Shown here one piece after another: positions 7,864 through 19,264 of a stretch of DNA of 64,000 nucleotides. The translations under genes were made by a program, and so were the position numbers. This DNA comes from Lachnospiraceae bacterium (lineage in GTDB: Bacteria; Bacillota; Clostridia; Lachnospirales; Lachnospiraceae). How positions within the stretch are numbered: the stretch's first letter is position 1; each line of letters opens with the position of its first letter. Below the pieces are notes generated by a model that was not told where the DNA came from, did no database searches, and saw only the letters and a list, made by a program, of their open reading frames with translations. The stretch is from the NCBI GenBank assembly GCA_910575605.1, contig CAJTEW010000015.1, forward strand, positions 34,537 to 98,536. The letters run 5' to 3'.

Positions 7864-9029
7864 TGAGAAATCCGTTATCAAAAAAAATAGTTGGAATTGA
7901 GCCTTCAGGAATTCGTAAATTCTTCGACGTGGTCAGTGAGATGCCGGATGCAATTTCTCTTGGCGTGGGGGAGCCTGATTTTGATACGCCGTGGAGAATC
8001 CGGGAGGAAGGAATCTATTCTCTAGAGAGAGGACGTACCTTCTATACATCTAATGCAGGACTTAAGGACTTAAAGAGTGAAATCAGTAAATATTTGAAAA
8101 GAAAAATAGATGTGTCCTACGATGCAGATAAGGAAATTATTGTAACTGTCGGAGGAAGCGAGGGGATTGATATTGCTTTCCGCGCGATGCTTGACTCGGG
8201 AGATGAGGTGCTTATTCCACAGCCGAGTTATGTGTCCTATCTTCCGTGTGCTGTGCTGGCGGATGGCAGGCCGGTGGCGATTCCGCTTCAAGAGAAAAAT
8301 GAGTTCAGGCTTACAAGGGATGAGCTTGAGGCGGCTATTACACCAAAGACAAAGATACTTGTACTGCCATTTCCTAATAATCCAACAGGTGCAGTTATGA
8401 CAAGAGAGGATTTGGAGCCGATTGCAGAGGTTGTAAAAAAGCATGATATTTTTGTACTTTCAGATGAAATATATTCGGAGCTTACCTATAAAGATAAACA
8501 TGTTTCCATTGCATCTCTTCCGGGAATGAGGGAAAGGACACTGGTAATTAATGGATTTTCCAAGGCCTTTGCAATGACAGGATGGAGGCTGGGGTATGTA
8601 TGTGCTCCGAAACAGATAGCAGAACAGATGCTTAAGATTCATCAGTATGCAATTCTGTGTGCACCTACAAACAGCCAGTATGCGGCAATAGAGGCGTTAA
8701 GGCACTGCGAAGATGAGGTACAAAAGATGCGTACGGCATATAACCAGAGACGAAGATTTTTGATGCATGAGTTTAAAAGGATGCAGCTTGATTGTTTTGA
8801 GCCTTTTGGCGCCTTCTACGTATTTCCTAATATACAGGAGTTTGGCATGAGCTCCGAGGAGTTTGCTACAAGACTTCTTCAGGAGGAAAAGGTGGCAGTT
8901 GTGCCGGGAAGTGCATTTGGAGAAAGCGGAGAAGGCTTTATACGAGTGTCTTATGCCTATTCTTTGGAGGATTTAAAGGAAGCAATCGGAAGGCTGGGAA
9001 GATTTGTAGACAGGATGAGAAACCGGTAG
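7863..9029 (+). CDS. Pyridoxal-phosphate-dependent aminotransferase, class I/II
   Basis: This is a 388-residue fold-type I aminotransferase. Motifs in order: SLGVGEPDFDTP near the N-terminus, VTVGGSEGIDIAFRAML, PFPNNPTGAV (residues 169-178), LSDEIYSELTY with the PLP-contacting Asp201 and Tyr204, and NGFSKAFAMTGWRLGY with the Schiff-base Lys234. The C-terminal VSYAYSLEDLKEAIGRL completes the domain. Substrates for this subgroup include aspartate, alanine and aromatic amino acids and cannot be chosen from sequence. The start codon overlaps the stop of the Lrp regulator (TAATG), which supports tight coupling. Confidence 0.93.
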   Translation: MRNPLSKKIVGIEPSGIRKFFDVVSEMPDAISLGVGEPDFDTPWRIREEGIYSLERGRTFYTSNAGLKDLKSEISKYLKRKIDVSYDADKEIIVTVGGSEGIDIAFRAMLDSGDEVLIPQPSYVSYLPCAVLADGRPVAIPLQEKNEFRLTRDELEAAITPKTKILVLPFPNNPTGAVMTREDLEPIAEVVKKHDIFVLSDEIYSELTYKDKHVSIASLPGMRERTLVINGFSKAFAMTGWRLGYVCAPKQIAEQMLKIHQYAILCAPTNSQYAAIEALRHCEDEVQKMRTAYNQRRRFLMHEFKRMQLDCFEPFGAFYVFPNIQEFGMSSEEFATRLLQEEKVAVVPGSAFGESGEGFIRVSYAYSLEDLKEAIGRLGRFVDRMRNR

Positions 9030-9055
9030 AAAATCCCCTAAAATGGAGGGAGAGT

Positions 9056-10627
9056 ATGGCGCAGGTAAAAGGAATGAGTGCGGGTGCTTCGGCTGTATTT
9101 GCTGCAGAGGCCGGAGCAAGAGCAGCACAGAAGGCTTCAGAGGCAGAGGCGGGGCAGGCGCTTCTTACGGCGGCAGTGAAGCAGAGTGAGAAAGAGAAAA
9201 AAGAGCTGGAGCAGAAGCAGGAAGAAAGGAGTGAGGAGCGCAGGGAAAACGCTCATAAGGATACACCAGAGCTTTCTAAGCAGAGCAAATGGTTTGCTGC
9301 AGAAGGGAAGTTTTTGGAGCAGGAAAACGTGAAATGGGATATTACCATGGAGGAAGAAATCTGGAAGGCATTTTTAAACTGGCTGCCAGGTAAGACAGAC
9401 TCTCTTTCGGCGCAGTTTGAGGAGCTTTCTAAGCTTTATCTTGCACTTCTTTCTGCAATTCTTATTCATACAATGGGTGATGAGCAGGCGGCTCAGAAGC
9501 AGCTTTTAGATGAAATTATGGCAGAGAAGTTAAGCCTCCTTCTTGATGCGGATTTGAAAGAGATTATTACTATGCTTGAGGAGGCCGGACAGAAGGAGAC
9601 GGTAGATATGATTAAGGCAAGTGTGTATAAGCAGACTACCGGCGAAAATGTATCCGGAAGGGCCGCCAGTGCATTTATATCTCGGGGAAGAATGGCTTCC
9701 ACAGGAAATGCCCGCCTTTTTATGCCTGAGACAGCCTCGGCGGGGAGAGAAGAAACAGGTGTGCTCTATAAAAGGACAGGCGGCAGAAATATACAGGTCA
9801 ATGAAGAGTTCCGTGCGTTTAAATATACTGGAGAGCAGCAGATAAGCCAGAGAAACTCTGTTTTGAGTGCTTCGCCGGGAAGAGAAGCCGGCGGGGCGTT
9901 TTATGGCCGGGGTACCACATATACCGGGAAGGAGCTCCAGGCGGCGAACCGTTTTGCCAGCCATGTGACAGGGAGTGGAAATCTTTTAAAGAGTACGGAA
10001 ATCACAGCGAAAAATGACGAGGTGACAGGATATCTTGCGGCGGTTACTGCCATTAAGGGGCAGGTTTATGCAGAAAATGCAGGTAGGGAAAATGCATTGA
10101 AGGTTCCTGTTAAAAGCGCTCTCAATCAGTTTATCGATTATTATCTAAGCCAGAAAGGTGTATATAAAACTTATTATTATACAACTAATGTATATGAGCG
10201 GACAAGGAGCGCACAGAAGGCCATGGAAGAAGGCCTGGAATATGCATATAAGCAGTTTCTCGAAAAGAAAAACGATGAGGCGTACCATAGGCAGGCTGTA
10301 TATTCCAAGCAGGCCGGTTTTTTTCATGAGTTAGGAAAAAATATGAGCATGGAGGAAGATTTAAGAAGGGGGCTTTTGCTTTTGGAAAAAAACTGGCGGG
10401 AATTTCTTAAGTCTATCGGGGAAGAGGACAGGAAAGAGTTCCTTGTGGCGCTGCAGAAGTATAGTATCTGGGGTGAGTTAATAAGGCCAGAGAACAGAAG
10501 AGAAGAGCAGAAAGAAAAACCGCGGGATGTAAAGCGGGAACGGATGATGATGGCACAGATTATTGCGCTGGCTGCAATAGGGGCGGCGTATGTAGTGTAT
10601 AAGCTGTTGGGGACGGGGTATTTTTAA
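9056..10627 (+). CDS. Unknown protein, predicted helical with C-terminal membrane segment
   Basis: I do not recognise this 523-residue protein. It starts after a good ribosome site (AATGGAGGGAG). The N-terminus is rich in Ala, Glu, Lys and Gln and looks coiled-coil (residues 8-90). A helical middle part includes a Leu-rich stretch, LYLALLSAILIHTM. The last 20 or so residues form one hydrophobic helix (MAQIIALAAIGAAYVVYKLL). Gln, Glu and Lys are abundant and there is no signal peptide, suggesting a tail-anchored cytoplasmic protein. The final codons (YKLLGTGYF) and the stop codon are encoded by a perfect 52-bp palindrome of the GGGGACGGGG repeat family, so the present C-terminus may have been created or altered by repeat insertion. 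Confidence 0.8.
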   Translation: MAQVKGMSAGASAVFAAEAGARAAQKASEAEAGQALLTAAVKQSEKEKKELEQKQEERSEERRENAHKDTPELSKQSKWFAAEGKFLEQENVKWDITMEEEIWKAFLNWLPGKTDSLSAQFEELSKLYLALLSAILIHTMGDEQAAQKQLLDEIMAEKLSLLLDADLKEIITMLEEAGQKETVDMIKASVYKQTTGENVSGRAASAFISRGRMASTGNARLFMPETASAGREETGVLYKRTGGRNIQVNEEFRAFKYTGEQQISQRNSVLSASPGREAGGAFYGRGTTYTGKELQAANRFASHVTGSGNLLKSTEITAKNDEVTGYLAAVTAIKGQVYAENAGRENALKVPVKSALNQFIDYYLSQKGVYKTYYYTTNVYERTRSAQKAMEEGLEYAYKQFLEKKNDEAYHRQAVYSKQAGFFHELGKNMSMEEDLRRGLLLLEKNWREFLKSIGEEDRKEFLVALQKYSIWGELIRPENRREEQKEKPRDVKRERMMMAQIIALAAIGAAYVVYKLLGTGYF

Positions 10628-10651
10628 AAATACCCCGTCCCCAACAGCTTA
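10600..10651. repeat. Perfect 52-bp palindrome between convergent genes (GGGGACGGGG family)
   Basis: Two 26-bp arms (10600-10625 and 10626-10651) are exact reverse complements with no loop. The core GGGGACGGGGTATTTTT is shared with the element at 20643-20763. The palindrome contains the stop codon of the gene on its left (10625-10627) and the stop codon of the leftward gene on its right (10649-10651). It could serve as a bidirectional terminator because A/T tracts lie at its centre. Confidence 0.9.
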
Positions 10652-11800
10652 CAGCATTTCAATGAATGCCGTAATACGTGTGTTTAGCTGTCCTACATCT
10701 GCCTGTGAGTAATCTGTTTCTACACTGATGTATGGAATATGTTTTTCTTCATTTACAAATTTCCGAATCGCCCGTGTCTCTACATTGTATGTATGACAGG
10801 CCTGCAGTGTCATTTCCACAACGCCGTCTACCTTGTACTCGTCAATCAGTCTGCCAAGCAGCTCAAGGCGGTTCGGGTTTGGGGTCATAACAGAGCAGCC
10901 GATATTCAGATAACGTCTTGCAAGTGCATCGTAAACATCCGGGTTATCCTCATCCACAAGCTTGTCAATAGATTTTGCTCCCGAGCAGCTTTCATATGTA
11001 ACAACGATTCCGCCATTGTCCTCTACTGCACGGATAACTTTCTCAGTAGCGCCTCCAATCGGACATCCTGTAATCAGGATACGGGGCTTTTTTTCTTCCA
11101 TTTTGCCTTCTGCATACTCCTGCTTAATCTTTGCAACAAGAGCATCAACCTCGGCGGGAATGGCTTTTTTATCAAACTTAAATGTGCTGCCGTAGAAAAC
11201 TTTGAAAAGATTCTGTCCTTTAATAGGTGCAGGGTCGTTCTTCATGAGCTCATACATATTTTTTAAAGAACGTCTTACATCGTTGCTGATTTTAATCGCT
11301 TCCCGTATATCATCTTCAGTAATTGTAATGTCAAATTTTTTCTCCAAGTATTCTTTAAAACGGATGATTTCATTTTTCCAAAGTACCAAAGCATCCTCGC
11401 GCTGGGTATTTGGAAGCTCCATAATATATACATCCTTGAATTCAGACATATACTCATACATTTTTTTCTTTCCGTCGCAGGTTGTCTCCCCTACAACTAC
11501 ATCAGAAAAATAGAAGAAAGGACACTTGTCTGTTATTGCAAATCCATAGCTGGACTTAATGAGCGGGCATAAATTCTTTGGAAGGTCCTTTTCCGCAACT
11601 GCAATTGTCTCGTCTGATGTGGAGCAGAGACTTACAGAAGCAGCCCCCATAGCTGTTGCAATCTCCTGCGGGAAATAGGTGCAGTAGGAACCGATGACCG
11701 GGACGCCGGCATCCTTTAATTTTTTTACGCCAAGAAAGGAATTCTTGCGCTGCTCTGCAAATTCCTCAAATACTTCTGGCAAATCTTTAATTATCTCCAT
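10649..11800 (-). CDS. Double-cubane-cluster anaerobic reductase (YjiM-type, 2-hydroxyacyl-CoA dehydratase family)
   Basis: This 383-residue protein belongs to the 2-hydroxyacyl-CoA dehydratase/benzoyl-CoA-reductase-like family, in the branch of E. coli YjiM and the double-cubane cluster protein. Conserved stretches include GSYCTYFPQEIATAMGA, SLCSTSDETI, LCPLIKSSYGF, DKCPFFYFSD, GETTCDGKKKMYEY, ITGCPIGGATEK, LQACHTYNVE and SVETDYSQADVGQL. The Cys residues in these motifs are candidates for binding the [8Fe-9S] double cubane. Structurally studied homologues reduce small molecules such as acetylene with an ATP-driven activator, but the natural substrate is unknown. I chose ATG 11798-11800 because AAGGAGG sits about 9 nt upstream and the protein then begins like YjiM; the 15 extra upstream codons are probably not translated. 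No activator ATPase gene is adjacent. Confidence 0.9.
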   Translation of the reverse strand: MEIIKDLPEVFEEFAEQRKNSFLGVKKLKDAGVPVIGSYCTYFPQEIATAMGAASVSLCSTSDETIAVAEKDLPKNLCPLIKSSYGFAITDKCPFFYFSDVVVGETTCDGKKKMYEYMSEFKDVYIMELPNTQREDALVLWKNEIIRFKEYLEKKFDITITEDDIREAIKISNDVRRSLKNMYELMKNDPAPIKGQNLFKVFYGSTFKFDKKAIPAEVDALVAKIKQEYAEGKMEEKKPRILITGCPIGGATEKVIRAVEDNGGIVVTYESCSGAKSIDKLVDEDNPDVYDALARRYLNIGCSVMTPNPNRLELLGRLIDEYKVDGVVEMTLQACHTYNVETRAIRKFVNEEKHIPYISVETDYSQADVGQLNTRITAFIEML

Positions 11801-12020
11801 AAAAATGTTTCCTCCTTGTGTGTTGTCACTATTATTATCTATCATAACATTCGTGAGGAATTCTGAATAATTGAAAAATATAATGAAAGATATGTATTAT
11901 AGAAAAAAGCTATAAGATATTAATCTATATATTGCCTTCTAAAAGACTTTTACTATTTATAGTATTTCTGTCTGTAAAATGATATAATAAAACAATACGT
12001 AAATATAAAAGGAGAGAATT

Positions 12021-12512
12021 ATGCTTAACATTGTCTTACATGAGCCGGAGATACCGGCCAACACAGGCAACATTGGCCGTACCTGCGTCGCGGCGGATAC
12101 ACGTCTCCACCTCATTGAGCCGCTTGGTTTCCGCCTGAACGAAAAGAGTCTTAAGCGCGCCGGGATGGATTATTGGAATAAGCTTCAGGTTGCTACATAT
12201 ATTGACTATGAGGATTTTTTAAACCGGAATCCGGGGGCCAAGATTTATATGGCAACGACGAAGGCGCAGAAGCTGTATACAGAGGTAAATTATGAGCCGG
12301 ACGCATATATTATGTTCGGAAAGGAAAGCGCGGGAATACCGGAGGAAATTTTGGTGAAACATAAGGAGGAATGTATCAGAATACCTATGACAGGAGACAT
12401 CCGCTCCTTAAACTTAAGCAATTCTGTGTCTATTGTTCTTTATGAGGCACTAAGGCAGAATCAGTTTTTGGGTATGAATCTCACAGGGCAGCTTCACAGG
12501 CTTTCATGGTAA
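12021..12512 (+). CDS. trmL: tRNA (cytidine/uridine-2'-O-)-methyltransferase TrmL
   Basis: This is a 163-residue SPOUT methyltransferase that 2'-O-methylates the wobble base (position 34) of certain tRNAs. The N-terminus LHEPEIPANTGNIGRTC is the TrmL/YibK signature. The trefoil-knot SAM site is represented by YIMFGKESAGIPEEIL, CIRIPMTGDIRSLNLSNS and VSIVLYEALRQ. Length is close to E. coli TrmL (157). A good ribosome site (AAAGGAGAG) precedes the ATG. A TATAAT at 11983-11988 is a likely -10 box, but I see no convincing -35 partner. The gene stands alone between the divergent YjiM-type reductase and the V-ATPase operon. Confidence 0.93.
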   Translation: MLNIVLHEPEIPANTGNIGRTCVAADTRLHLIEPLGFRLNEKSLKRAGMDYWNKLQVATYIDYEDFLNRNPGAKIYMATTKAQKLYTEVNYEPDAYIMFGKESAGIPEEILVKHKEECIRIPMTGDIRSLNLSNSVSIVLYEALRQNQFLGMNLTGQLHRLSW

Positions 12513-12598
12513 GGAGGGTGATTTTGGCGATATTTGATAATTAAAGAAGAGATAATTTAAAGATATATGATATATAATAAGAAAAAACCATAAATTTC

Positions 12599-12627
12599 TA
12601 GACTTTCCAGTAAAAAAAGTTTATAAT
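12599..12627 (+). promoter_or_regulatory. Candidate promoter of the V-type ATPase operon
   Basis: TAGACT (12599-12604) is followed by a 17-bp spacer and a perfect TATAAT (12622-12627), giving a predicted start near 12634 and a leader of about 30 nt. A second AT-rich TATAAT at 12573-12578 has no good -35 partner. Confidence 0.6.
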
Positions 12628-12663
12628 TTGTAAAGTAGGAATTGAAAGAAAGGTGGTGAAGGA

Positions 12664-12972
12664 ATGGTAGAGGAAACCATCAAGACTATCAAGGAGACAG
12701 AGAGTGAAGCTGAAAGAATCCTAAAGGAAGCTGACGAGAAATGTGCTGCTATTCTGGAAGATGCCAGAAATGAGGCTGATAGTTTAAGAAAGCAGTCTGA
12801 AGCCGATGCGAAGAACAATGCGCAGGCGGCCCTTGATATGGAAAAACAGACTGGGGAAAAGTCCATACAGGATGCTCTTGCGGGAGTAGAAAGTGAAATT
12901 TTGGTCTTGAAGGAAAAGGCAAGAGCAAAAGAAAGCGAAGTAATATCAGCAGTTATTGCGGAGCTTGTTTAA
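12664..12972 (+). CDS. ntpF: V-type ATPase peripheral stalk subunit (NtpF/AhaH, G/H-like)
   Basis: This 102-residue, highly charged protein is almost entirely Ala/Glu/Lys-rich coiled coil (TESEAERILKEADEKCAAILEDARNEADSLRKQSEADAKNNAQAALDMEKQTGEKSIQDA region, residues 13-75). It is the expected partner of subunit E in the peripheral stalk that holds the catalytic head against the membrane part. It is the first gene of the ATPase operon, as ntpF is in Enterococcus hirae. It has a good ribosome site (AAAGGTGGTGAAGG) and is followed after 35 bp by subunit I. Sequence alone would not identify it; the assignment depends strongly on gene order. Confidence 0.85.
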   Translation: MVEETIKTIKETESEAERILKEADEKCAAILEDARNEADSLRKQSEADAKNNAQAALDMEKQTGEKSIQDALAGVESEILVLKEKARAKESEVISAVIAELV

Positions 12973-13007
12973 AAACAGAAAATATGTAGAAAAGGAGGGA
13001 TGCGGCT

Positions 13008-15511
<2,504 letters not shown>

Positions 15512-15553
15512 GATGACAGGAGTAAAAAGAATAGGAAAAGGAGTGCGTAAGTT

Positions 15554-16147
15554 ATGGCTGGAATAGATAAAATGACGAGGCAGATTCTCGAGGAAGCAAA
15601 AGCAGCTGCGCAAGCTAAGATAACGGAAGCATCTGCAAAAGCAGAAGAGATAATCAATGAAGCAAATGAAGAAGCGGCCAGAATAAGTGAAAGCATTTCC
15701 CGTAAATCTGAGACAGAGGTGGCAAATTATAAAGAGAGAGTTTTATCCTCAATCGATTTGCAGAAAAGAACGAAGATTCTTTTTGCAAAGCAGGAGCTGA
15801 TTAGTGAAATTCTGGATAAATCTTATGCGTCTTTGACAGAGATGGAGGCAGATAAATATTTTGATATGCTCCTTCGTCTGCTCGAAAAATATGCTCTGCC
15901 ACAGAAGGGAGAAATCTATTTCTCATTCACAGACCTTAAGAGAATGCCGAATGGATATGAGGCAAAGATTAAGAAAGTCTCAGAAAGCAGAGGCGGAAGC
16001 CTTACTGTTTCAGAGACAGGAAGAAATATTGAGAATGGATTTGTTCTTGCTTATGGCGGTATTGAAGAGAACTGTACACTTCGGGCTTTGTTCGATGGAA
16101 AGAGAGAAAAGTTATCCGATAAGGTTCGGGAATTATTATTTGCATAA
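15554..16147 (+). CDS. ntpE: V-type ATPase peripheral stalk subunit E
   Basis: This 197-residue protein has a long N-terminal Ala/Glu/Lys coiled coil (residues 5-70: QILEEAKAAAQAKITEASAK and following) that pairs with the G/H-like stalk protein. A globular C-terminal domain (about 90-197) includes GLVLAYGGIEENCTLRALFDGKR-like sequence, which binds the catalytic head. Position between K and C matches the E. hirae operon. The start has AAAAGGAGTGCG upstream. The translated ATG is 13 nt after a weak alternative region and no better start is visible. Confidence 0.93.
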   Translation: MAGIDKMTRQILEEAKAAAQAKITEASAKAEEIINEANEEAARISESISRKSETEVANYKERVLSSIDLQKRTKILFAKQELISEILDKSYASLTEMEADKYFDMLLRLLEKYALPQKGEIYFSFTDLKRMPNGYEAKIKKVSESRGGSLTVSETGRNIENGFVLAYGGIEENCTLRALFDGKREKLSDKVRELLFA

Positions 16148-16183
16148 ATGCAGCAGCAAGGAAACGTAAGCAGGAGGAGTAAC

Positions 16184-17152
16184 ATGAGTGAACAATATAC
16201 CTACGCGGTTGCGCGCATACGTGCCTTGGAGGTTGCATTATTTTCAAATGCAACAATTGACCAGCTGATTGCATGTTCCGATTATGAGCAGTGTCTTCAG
16301 TTTCTTGCTGAAAAAGGCTGGGGGGACAGTGATACCCCGGCAGAGGCGGAGGCAATACTGACCAGAGAAGAGGAAAAGATCTGGGAGGTAGTAAAGGATC
16401 TTCATGTAGATATGGAAAAATTTGATGTGTTATCTTATCCAAAACTTTTCCATAACCTGAAGGCAGCGATTAAGGATGTATGTACAGGGGAACAGGATAG
16501 ACATATTTTCTATGAGGATGTGTCAATTCCGGGTGAGGCGATGCTTGAAATCGTCAGAGAAAAAGAGTTCGGAAAGCTTCCCGTGAATATGCAGCATGCA
16601 GCAGAAGAGGCGTATGAGGCAATGCTTCATACAAGAGACGGACAGCTGTGCGATATAATTATTGACAGGGCGGCACTTGATGCAGTGTATGCGGCAGGGA
16701 AGGCGGCAAAGGATGCAATCATCCGGGACTATGCTGAGTCTACTGTAGCTGTTGCAGACATCAAGACTGCCGTGCGCTCGCAGAAAACCGCGAAGTCATT
16801 AGAATTTATGACAAGGGCAATGGCAGAATGTGACAGTGTGAGTGTGTCCCAGCTTTCGAAGGCAGCACTTAATGGAATGGACGCTATAAGAGAGTATCTT
16901 ATGGGTACTGCGTATGCAGAGGGCGCAGAAGCGCTTTCTGAGTCTCCGTCCGCATTTGAGCGCTGGTGCGACAACCGCATTATTCAGACTATCAGTCCGC
17001 AGAAATATAAAGCATTTACTATAGGCCCGGTAATTGCCTATGTACTTGCAAGACAGAATGAAATCAAAACGGTGCGAATCATTCTTTCCGGAAAGCTTAA
17101 TGATCTGCCGGAGGATTCTATCCGAGAAAGGGTAAGGGAGATGTATGTATAA
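16184..17152 (+). CDS. ntpC: V-type ATPase central stalk/rotor subunit C (d-subunit)
   Basis: This 322-residue, mostly helical protein caps the K ring and couples it to the D/F (NtpD/NtpG) central shaft. It begins MSEQYTYAVARIRALEVAL, and its C-terminus FTIGPVIAYVLARQNEIKTVRIILSGKLN is the strongest family signature. I chose ATG 16184 because CAGGAGGAG ends just upstream; the open frame could begin at 16148 but the extra 12 codons have no support. It overlaps the next gene by 8 bp. Confidence 0.95.
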   Translation: MSEQYTYAVARIRALEVALFSNATIDQLIACSDYEQCLQFLAEKGWGDSDTPAEAEAILTREEEKIWEVVKDLHVDMEKFDVLSYPKLFHNLKAAIKDVCTGEQDRHIFYEDVSIPGEAMLEIVREKEFGKLPVNMQHAAEEAYEAMLHTRDGQLCDIIIDRAALDAVYAAGKAAKDAIIRDYAESTVAVADIKTAVRSQKTAKSLEFMTRAMAECDSVSVSQLSKAALNGMDAIREYLMGTAYAEGAEALSESPSAFERWCDNRIIQTISPQKYKAFTIGPVIAYVLARQNEIKTVRIILSGKLNDLPEDSIRERVREMYV

Positions 17153-17465
17153 GATTGCGGTATTAGGCGATTATGACAGTATTTACGGCTTCGCAGCACT
17201 GGGTCTTGATACATTTCCGGTAAGTACCCGTGAAGAAGCTACAGAAAAGCTTACAAAACTGGCCTCCGGCGGATATGGGATTATCTATATCACCGAGAAC
17301 TGGGCTTTGGAACTGAAACATGAGATAGAGAGATATCAAGAGCAGCTTACCCCGGCAATCATACAGATTCCGGGTATTGCAGGCAATACCGGGGCAGGAA
17401 TTGCAGGAGTTAAGAAATCGGTAGAGGTAGCGGTAGGCTCGGATATCCTATTTTCGCAGGAATAA
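17145..17465 (+). CDS. ntpG: V-type ATPase central stalk subunit F
   Basis: This 106-residue subunit binds subunit D in the central rotor. It has a Rossmann-like N-terminal part (YKIAVLGDYDSIYGFAALGLDTFPV) and the typical short connector, then IIYITENWALELKHEIERY and the motif PAIIQIPGIAGNTGAGIAGVKKSVEVAVGSDI. Its ATG lies inside the end of subunit C, an 8-bp overlap that suggests translational coupling. In E. hirae nomenclature this position is ntpG. Confidence 0.94.
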   Translation: MYKIAVLGDYDSIYGFAALGLDTFPVSTREEATEKLTKLASGGYGIIYITENWALELKHEIERYQEQLTPAIIQIPGIAGNTGAGIAGVKKSVEVAVGSDILFSQE

Positions 17466-17492
17466 TAATGAAAGGTAAGGTGATTCGTCCAA

Positions 17493-19262
17493 ATGAGTAG
17501 TACAGGTACGATAAAAAAAGTAGCAGGACCGCTGGTCATTGCGTCCGGCATGCGTGATGCGAACATGTCTGACGTTGTACGTGTAAGTAAGCAGCGTCTG
17601 ATTGGAGAAATCATCGAGATGCACGGAGACGAGGCATCCATTCAGGTATATGAGGAGACGTCCGGACTTGGCCCTGGTGAGCCGGTAGAGTCTACAGGCG
17701 CTCCTATGTCCGTTGAACTGGGCCCTGGTCTTATCACAAGCATTTATGATGGAATCCAGCGTCCTCTTGACGATATTATGAAGGTTTCAGGAAATAACCT
17801 GCAGCGTGGTGTTGAGGTTGCTTCCCTTAAGAGAGATAAGAAGTGGAAATTTGTTCCGACGGTGAAGGCAGGAGAAGAGGTAGAGGCAGGAGATATTATT
17901 GGTACTGTTCAGGAGACTGCAGTTGTGGAGCAGAAGATTATGGTTCCTTACGGAGTATCAGGAACAGTAAAGGAGATTAAATCCGGTGAGTTTACCGTAG
18001 AAGAGGTTGTGGCCGTTGTGGAGACAAAGGACGGCGATAAGGAGCTTACCATGATGCAGAAGTGGCCGGTTCGTAAAGGGCGTCCATATGTAAAGAAGCT
18101 TCCTCTTGATGCGCCGCTTGTTACAGGCCAGAGAGTTGTCGATATGTTCTTCCCTATTGCAAAGGGTGGTGTTGCAGCAGTTCCGGGGCCATTCGGAAGC
18201 GGCAAGACAGTTATTCAACATCAGCTTGCAAAATGGGCTGAGGCTGACATTGTAGTGTATATTGGCTGCGGTGAGCGTGGAAATGAGATGACAGACGTTC
18301 TTAACGAGTTCCCGGAGCTTAAGGATCCGAAGACTGGCCGTTCTCTTATGGAAAGAACGGTTCTGATTGCAAATACTTCCGATATGCCTTTTGCAGCCCG
18401 TGAGGCTTCTATCTATACAGGTATTACAATTGCAGAGTATTTCCGTGATATGGGATATTCCGTAGCGCTTATGGCAGACTCTACCTCCCGCTGGGCTGAG
18501 GCTCTCCGTGAGATGTCAGGACGTCTGGAGGAAATGCCTGGTGAAGAAGGCTACCCTGCATATCTTGGTTCAAGACTTGCAGAGTTTTACGAGAGAGCAG
18601 GACGTGTTATCTCTCTTGGAAAAGAGGGAAGAGAGGGCGCGCTGTCTGTTATTGGCGCCGTATCGCCTCCGGGTGGAGATACTTCTGAACCGGTTTCACA
18701 GGCAACGCTTCGTATCGTAAAGGTGTTCTGGGGACTGGATTCAGCTCTCGCATATAAGAGACATTTCCCAGCTATTAATTGGCTGACAAGTTACTCACTG
18801 TATCTTGATAATATGCAGGACTGGTTTAATGGAACTGTTTCAGAGGACTGGATGGAAGGGCGTCAGAAGATGATGAGCCTTCTTACTGAGGAAGCGGCTC
18901 TTGAGGAAATTGTTCAGATGGTAGGTATGGACGCGTTGTCACCGATTGACCGTCTGAAGATGGAAGCTGCCCGCTCTATCCGTGAGGACTTCCTGCATCA
19001 GAACTCCTTCCATGATGTGGATACTTATACGCCGCTTAGGAAGCAGTATCTTATGATGAAGCTGGTGCTTGCATTCTATGAGCAGTCTTCCGAGGCGCTT
19101 TCTAAAGGCGCATCTATGAAGGAGCTTCTTGGAATGGAAGTAAGAGAGAGAATCGGACGTTATAAATATACTACGGCAGAGAATATTGAGACAGAATATG
19201 AGAAGATTAAGAGTGAATTAAACGCAGAAATCGCAGGTGCGTTTGGGAAGGAGGACTTCTAA
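17493..19262 (+). CDS. ntpA: V-type ATPase catalytic subunit A
   Basis: This is the 589-residue nucleotide-hydrolysing subunit. It contains an N-terminal beta-barrel (residues 5-70), the V-type-specific non-homologous insert (about 110-190), the Walker [10 protein letters not shown] (near 235), the catalytic [11 protein letters not shown], Walker [18 protein letters not shown], and [26 protein letters not shown]. The C-terminal helical domain ends at [11 protein letters not shown]. All catalytic elements are intact. Two bases separate it from subunit B. Confidence 0.98.
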   Translation: MSSTGTIKKVAGPLVIASGMRDANMSDVVRVSKQRLIGEIIEMHGDEASIQVYEETSGLGPGEPVESTGAPMSVELGPGLITSIYDGIQRPLDDIMKVSGNNLQRGVEVASLKRDKKWKFVPTVKAGEEVEAGDIIGTVQETAVVEQKIMVPYGVSGTVKEIKSGEFTVEEVVAVVETKDGDKELTMMQKWPVRKGRPYVKKLPLDAPLVTGQRVVDMFFPIAKGGVAAVPGPFGSGKTVIQHQLAKWAEADIVVYIGCGERGNEMTDVLNEFPELKDPKTGRSLMERTVLIANTSDMPFAAREASIYTGITIAEYFRDMGYSVALMADSTSRWAEALREMSGRLEEMPGEEGYPAYLGSRLAEFYERAGRVISLGKEGREGALSVIGAVSPPGGDTSEPVSQATLRIVKVFWGLDSALAYKRHFPAINWLTSYSLYLDNMQDWFNGTVSEDWMEGRQKMMSLLTEEAALEEIVQMVGMDALSPIDRLKMEAARSIREDFLHQNSFHDVDTYTPLRKQYLMMKLVLAFYEQSSEALSKGASMKELLGMEVRERIGRYKYTTAENIETEYEKIKSELNAEIAGAFGKEDF

Positions 19263-19264
19263 TT

